Below are positions 33,401 to 35,603 of a stretch of 35,603 nucleotides of DNA, piece by piece (the stretch's first letter is position 1; every line of letters begins with the position of its first letter). This stretch comes from Oscillospiraceae bacterium (GTDB lineage Bacteria > Bacillota > Clostridia > Oscillospirales > Oscillospiraceae): contig JAFVMW010000056.1 in the NCBI GenBank assembly GCA_017506735.1, positions 1 to 35,603 of the forward strand, written 5' to 3'. Below the pieces are notes generated by a model. The model did not search any database and had not been told where the DNA came from. It saw only the letters and a list, made by a program, of their open reading frames with translations. Position numbers and translations under genes: made by a program.

Positions 33401-35201
33401 CAGCTGCAACGTGACCCTGATGGTCTACCCCGATTCTCCTGCCCTGGCCCACGCCATTGAGCATAACATCCCCTACATCATCCTGGGCGAGGGAGAGCAT
33501 ACCTGCGACTATCTGACCACAGTGGTGCCCCCCAGCTGCGAGGCCGAGGGCTATACCCTCTACACCTGCAAGCTCTGCGGCAGCACCTATACCGACAACG
33601 TCCAGCCTGCAACCGGCCACATCTGGAGCGAATGGGAGCCCACCGGCAATTTCATCTGCGGTCAGCCCCACCAGGAAGCCCGTTACTGCACGGCCTGCTT
33701 CAAAACCGAGGAGCGCTGGAATGAAACCGGCGATCACCTGTGGAGTGAATGGTTCGTGGATGTGGAGCCCACCGAGGACCAGGAGGGCAAGGAGGTCCGC
33801 TACTGCAATTACTGCGGACTGGAAGAAAGCCGCGCCATCCCGAAGCTGGAACCGGATCACACCCACAGCTACACCGCCGTTGTGACCGACCCCACCTGTA
33901 CCGAGGGTGGCTACACCACCTATACCTGCGAATGCGGCGACAGCTACCAAGATGACTACACCGAAGCCCTGGGCCATGAATATGAGGACGGCTTCTGCAT
34001 CCGCTGCAATGAAGAAGATCCGGACTACACTGCCCCCACCGAGCCCACGGAGCATGAGCATCAGATGGGCGCCTGGTATGTGATCACCGACCCCACCTGC
34101 ACCACCGAGGGTGAGGAGCGCAGCGAATGCGCCCTCTGCGACTACTACGAAAGCAAGGTCGTCCCCGTCCGGGAGCACAGCTTCCATGACACCGTCACCG
34201 CTCCCACCTGTACCGAGCAGGGCTTCACCACCGCCGTCTGTGAATTCTGCGGTTATACCGAGAAGAAGGATTACGTGGATGCCGCCGGTCATCAGATGGG
34301 CGCCTGGTATGTGATCACCGACCCCACCTGCACCACCGAGGGCGAGGAGCGCAGCGAATGCACCGTCTGTGACTACTACGAAAGCAAGGTAGTCCCCGTC
34401 CGGGAGCACAGCTTCCACGACACCGTCACCGCCCCCACCTGTACCGAGCAGGGCTTCACCACCTCCACCTGTGAATTCTGTGGCTATGCCGAAAAGAAGG
34501 ACTATGTGGATGCCCTGGGCCACGACTGGGACGAGGGCGTGATCGACGAGGAGGCAAAGCAGATCTGCTACACCTGCCGCAACTGCGGTGAAAGCTACTA
34601 TGAGGAGTACAACCCCAATCCCTTCATCGATGTGGAGGAGGGCGCGTACTACTACGATGCCGTTCTCTGGGCTGTGGAGGAGAAGATCACCTCCGGCATC
34701 AGCAAGGACAAGTTCGGCCCCCTGAACAACTGTACCCGTGGACAGGTGGTTACCTTCCTGTGGCGTTTCTCCGGCCAGCCCCAGCCCACCAACGACCAGA
34801 CGCCCTTCACCGATGTGAACCCCGGCGAGTATTTCTATGACAGCATCCTCTGGGCGGTGGAGAACAAGATCACCCAGGGCGTCAGCGCTACCAGCTTCGC
34901 CCCCAGTGCCATGATCACCCGGAACCAGTTCGTCACCTTCCTGTGGCGTCTGGCCGGTGAGCCTGAGGCGGATGTGGACAATCTGCCCTTCACCGATGTT
35001 CCCGAGGACAGCTATTATGCCAAGGCTGTGGCCTGGTGTCTGGAACTGGGCATCACCGCCGGTGTTTCCGCCGATCGGTTCGGCCCCAATGACTTCTGTA
35101 CCAGAGGTCAGGTAGTTACCTTCCTGTACCGGTATCACAACTATCTGGCCGGCCAGGAGGAATCCAACGGCACCTCCGACGCCGAGGGCAGCTTCCAGTA
35201 A
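30408..35201 (+). CDS. Secreted BspA-type leucine-rich-repeat surface protein with SLH anchor
   Basis: The 1597-residue protein begins with a signal peptide (about residues 1-28, ending VRAEE). Three repeats of about 37 residues follow, each with DPTCTE, GYTEYTC and CG pairs (about 31-165). Residues about 200-1015 are a long run of roughly 23-residue BspA-type (LRR_5) repeats with patterns like LPSTLREIGDEAF and IPEGVTSIG. More Cys-pair repeats cover about 1025-1400, including a near-identical 77-residue duplication. Three SLH domains (near 1405, 1466 and 1527; FTDV, ITAGVS, TRGQVVTFLYR) anchor it to the cell wall. The product should be displayed on the surface and may bind host or microbial ligands. 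The Cys pairs could bind zinc or form disulfides. It is preceded by its own promoter and followed by a terminator. Confidence 0.92.
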   Translation: MRKTTQKLWAVLLALCMIVPLLPVPVRAEEHTHSYTATVYDPTCTEEGYTEYTCEECGDWYVDDYVDALGHDYVPTVYDPTCTEQGYTDYTCSVCGDSYVDDYVDMVDHNYVPTVYDPTCTEQGYTEYYCTECADWYEGDYVDALGHNFKDGYCIRCGAEDTGSDTPDNPGVTPGVDLSDPNNSPYGEESYTQEIPEDLSWSVENGVLTITGTGNIPFGWDPYRDSTFTKVVIGEGITGIAPQMFQHDYGLYSKLTEVVLPSTVKYIGYRAFAGCTGLRTINLPEGLVEIGDAAFEYCGLQNLTVPEGVTWIGNRAFYACSSLSTLTLPESLIRLGDGALSCCSSLKQVVIPEAVQYFGGRQFTGCSALTTVTLGGSFAEIPEEAFMECASLRNVTIREGVTKLAAKAFDCCESLETVSLPSTLREIGDEAFSSCWALKSIVIPEGVTSIGADAFNGDTVLTSVVLPSTLTFLGDQAFYYCENLQEITIPESLESIGYETFALCKSLRTVNMPQTMVRIGEWAFNSCEKLTRIDIPEGVTRIEQGAFNGCTMLSEITFPSTLEVIDAGAFAGSGLKEVVLPEGLTEVKEKAFYHNGMLEKVTLPSTLQIIGDSAFSLSGIKEIVLPEGVTNVGLGAFADCRDLTRAVLPGTLDRVSDTMFGGCGALKEVILAEGIEVIEMGAFYNCTALQNLELPSTLTAIGDSAFSGCKSITSFTIPEGINRLGNSLFLDCVSLEQVNLPDSLTYIDGWAFGNCTSLKEIDIPDGVNTINYAAFSGCAALESLILPGALNVLGQGVFGGCDSLRYLEFAEGILVIPESAFAFCSALETVVFPTSLRTIEFHAFDGCTSLKEVILPEGVETIQSWAFRDCTSMTKLVLPESLRVLEGDVFKNCTSLTDVTWPTGIGYIGGLAGCTALQTIVIPEGITAIGACAFDGDYSLANVTIPSTCETIYGAAFRGCDALEYLLVPETVKWFEPYVEQVKDDFGIATEFTFYPFSSCNVTLMVYPDSPALAHAIEHNIPYIILGEGEHTCDYLTTVVPPSCEAEGYTLYTCKLCGSTYTDNVQPATGHIWSEWEPTGNFICGQPHQEARYCTACFKTEERWNETGDHLWSEWFVDVEPTEDQEGKEVRYCNYCGLEESRAIPKLEPDHTHSYTAVVTDPTCTEGGYTTYTCECGDSYQDDYTEALGHEYEDGFCIRCNEEDPDYTAPTEPTEHEHQMGAWYVITDPTCTTEGEERSECALCDYYESKVVPVREHSFHDTVTAPTCTEQGFTTAVCEFCGYTEKKDYVDAAGHQMGAWYVITDPTCTTEGEERSECTVCDYYESKVVPVREHSFHDTVTAPTCTEQGFTTSTCEFCGYAEKKDYVDALGHDWDEGVIDEEAKQICYTCRNCGESYYEEYNPNPFIDVEEGAYYYDAVLWAVEEKITSGISKDKFGPLNNCTRGQVVTFLWRFSGQPQPTNDQTPFTDVNPGEYFYDSILWAVENKITQGVSATSFAPSAMITRNQFVTFLWRLAGEPEADVDNLPFTDVPEDSYYAKAVAWCLELGITAGVSADRFGPNDFCTRGQVVTFLYRYHNYLAGQEESNGTSDAEGSFQ
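34059..34520 (+). repeat. Tandem 231-bp direct duplication inside the surface protein
   Basis: Units 34059-34289 and 34290-34520 are nearly identical and encode 77 residues each, starting HQMGAWYVITDPTCTTEG. The high DNA identity indicates a recent duplication or gene conversion and gives scope for copy-number change. Confidence 0.8.
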
Positions 35202-35219
35202 ACAGATAATACTCCAAAG

Positions 35220-35252
35220 GAGGGCCGCAATTTTGCGGCCCTCTGTTGTTTT
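35220..35252 (+). terminator. Intrinsic terminator after the surface protein gene
   Basis: GAGGGCCGCAA (35220-35230) and TTGCGGCCCTC (35233-35243) form a strong stem followed by TGTTGTTTT. Confidence 0.8.
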
Positions 35253-35335
35253 GAAGGTGATCACACATGGGCGGCCTGTTGTTTTTTGGAATGAAATAAT
35301 ATGTTTTTGCAGAACAAAATGCAGACTCATTTGGG

Positions 35336-35363
35336 TTGAATATTACAAAAAACATGCTACAAT
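35336..35363 (+). promoter_or_regulatory. Promoter-like sequence ahead of a long hairpin
   Basis: TTGAAT (35336-35341) and TACAAT (35358-35363) are 16 bases apart. A transcript would start near 35370, just before the inverted repeat at 35380-35466. No gene is visible in 35253-35603. Confidence 0.45.
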
Positions 35364-35379
35364 TATTTCAAATCAAGAT

Positions 35380-35466
35380 TTAGGCTATCGGCTTTACTCA
35401 GCTTGGCTCTCCCTCTGGGAGAGGCAAGAAGAAGTATTTGATTGCTTAATAAAGCCGATAACCTAA
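35380..35466. repeat. Long nested inverted repeat
   Basis: The outer arms 35380-35396 and 35450-35466 match at 16 of 17 positions. An inner hairpin (35402-35413 with 35417-35428) pairs 11 of 12 positions. The element could be a small structured RNA behind the promoter at 35336, or a non-autonomous mobile element. No protein is suggested. Confidence 0.6.
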
Positions 35467-35603
35467 GGAACCTCTGAATAAATCGTCTGCGGCAGCTGAC
35501 GGATCTTTTGACCCAACTTATCCGTTTGAAAACCGGGAAATACACAAAGTATTCCTCCGCTTTCCAAACTTCAATTTGGGCCAAAATCTCTCGCCATCTG
35601 CTC
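35467..35603. mobile_element. Possible terminal part of an insertion sequence, cut by the window edge
   Basis: The stretch starts GGAACCTCTGAATAA, which looks to me like the terminal repeats of IS5/IS1182-type elements, and no gene is obvious in the remainder. The far end and any transposase lie outside the window, so this rests on resemblance alone. Confidence 0.25.

Noticed and set aside
31914-35330. A 1138-codon open frame on the minus strand opposite the surface protein gene
   Set aside because: It mirrors the repeats of a convincing secreted protein with signal peptide and SLH domains, has no family features, and runs through the terminator.
35363-35584. A 73-codon minus-strand frame at the right end
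   Set aside because: It runs through the long inverted repeat, is rich in Arg and Ser without domain features, and lacks a clear ribosome binding site in view. It is more likely non-coding mobile-element sequence.
1-35603. tRNA or rRNA genes
   Set aside because: No cloverleaf with a T-loop GTTCRA-type core and no rRNA-like conserved block was seen by eye on either strand.

Overview
The window looks like a chromosome segment from a moderately GC-rich Gram-positive anaerobe of the Clostridia, most like gut Oscillospiraceae/Ruminococcaceae. The evidence is strong AGGAGG ribosome binding sites, SLH-anchored BspA-type surface protein, a lipoprotein transporter subunit, many Fe-S and molybdenum proteins, and the neighbourhood content. 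I cannot name the species from sequence alone.

Region 1 (1-1.8 kb): a nested inverted-repeat element, then a membrane diguanylate cyclase (GGDEF) on the minus strand. Region 2 (1.86-7.95 kb, minus strand): a tightly packed seven-gene operon running from a MocA-like nucleotidyltransferase fused to a ModE-type winged helix, through a histidine phosphatase, XdhC, a DUF4213/DUF364 protein, and a FecCD-type ABC importer (permease, ATPase, lipoprotein). Region 3 (8.1-9.1 kb, plus): a stand-alone TylF-like methyltransferase. Region 4 (9.25-19.46 kb, plus): a small unknown protein, a Mop-type molybdopterin aldehyde oxidoreductase (two [2Fe-2S] plus Moco, no FAD domain), a large multi-Fe-S electron-transfer protein, then a compact run of redox protein, methyltransferase, C-GCAxxG-C-C protein, radical SAM protein and AMP-dependent CoA ligase, and finally a second nucleotidyltransferase-HTH paralogue. 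From memory, this set corresponds to the DVU_1551-DVU_1559 neighbourhood of Desulfovibrio vulgaris. Regions 2 and 4 together look like one molybdenum-hydroxylase locus: metal import, cofactor cytidylylation and insertion, the enzyme, its electron acceptor, and an uncharacterised modification module.

Region 5 (19.6-29.5 kb, plus): a complete type I-E CRISPR-Cas system (cas3, casA-E, cas1, cas2) followed after only 19 bp by an array of 27 repeats and 26 spacers. Region 6 (29.5-35.2 kb, plus): a small serine recombinase and a 1597-residue secreted protein made of Cys-pair repeats, a long BspA-type leucine-rich-repeat domain, more Cys-pair repeats and three SLH domains. The last 350 bases hold a terminator, a promoter-like sequence, a long nested hairpin and what may be the end of a mobile element.

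The most interesting material is the molybdenum-hydroxylase locus with its uncharacterised modification module and paired catalytic/degenerate regulators, plus candidate regulatory sites around it. The CRISPR-Cas system is a known type, but its array boundary, repeat variants and some spacers deserve a look.
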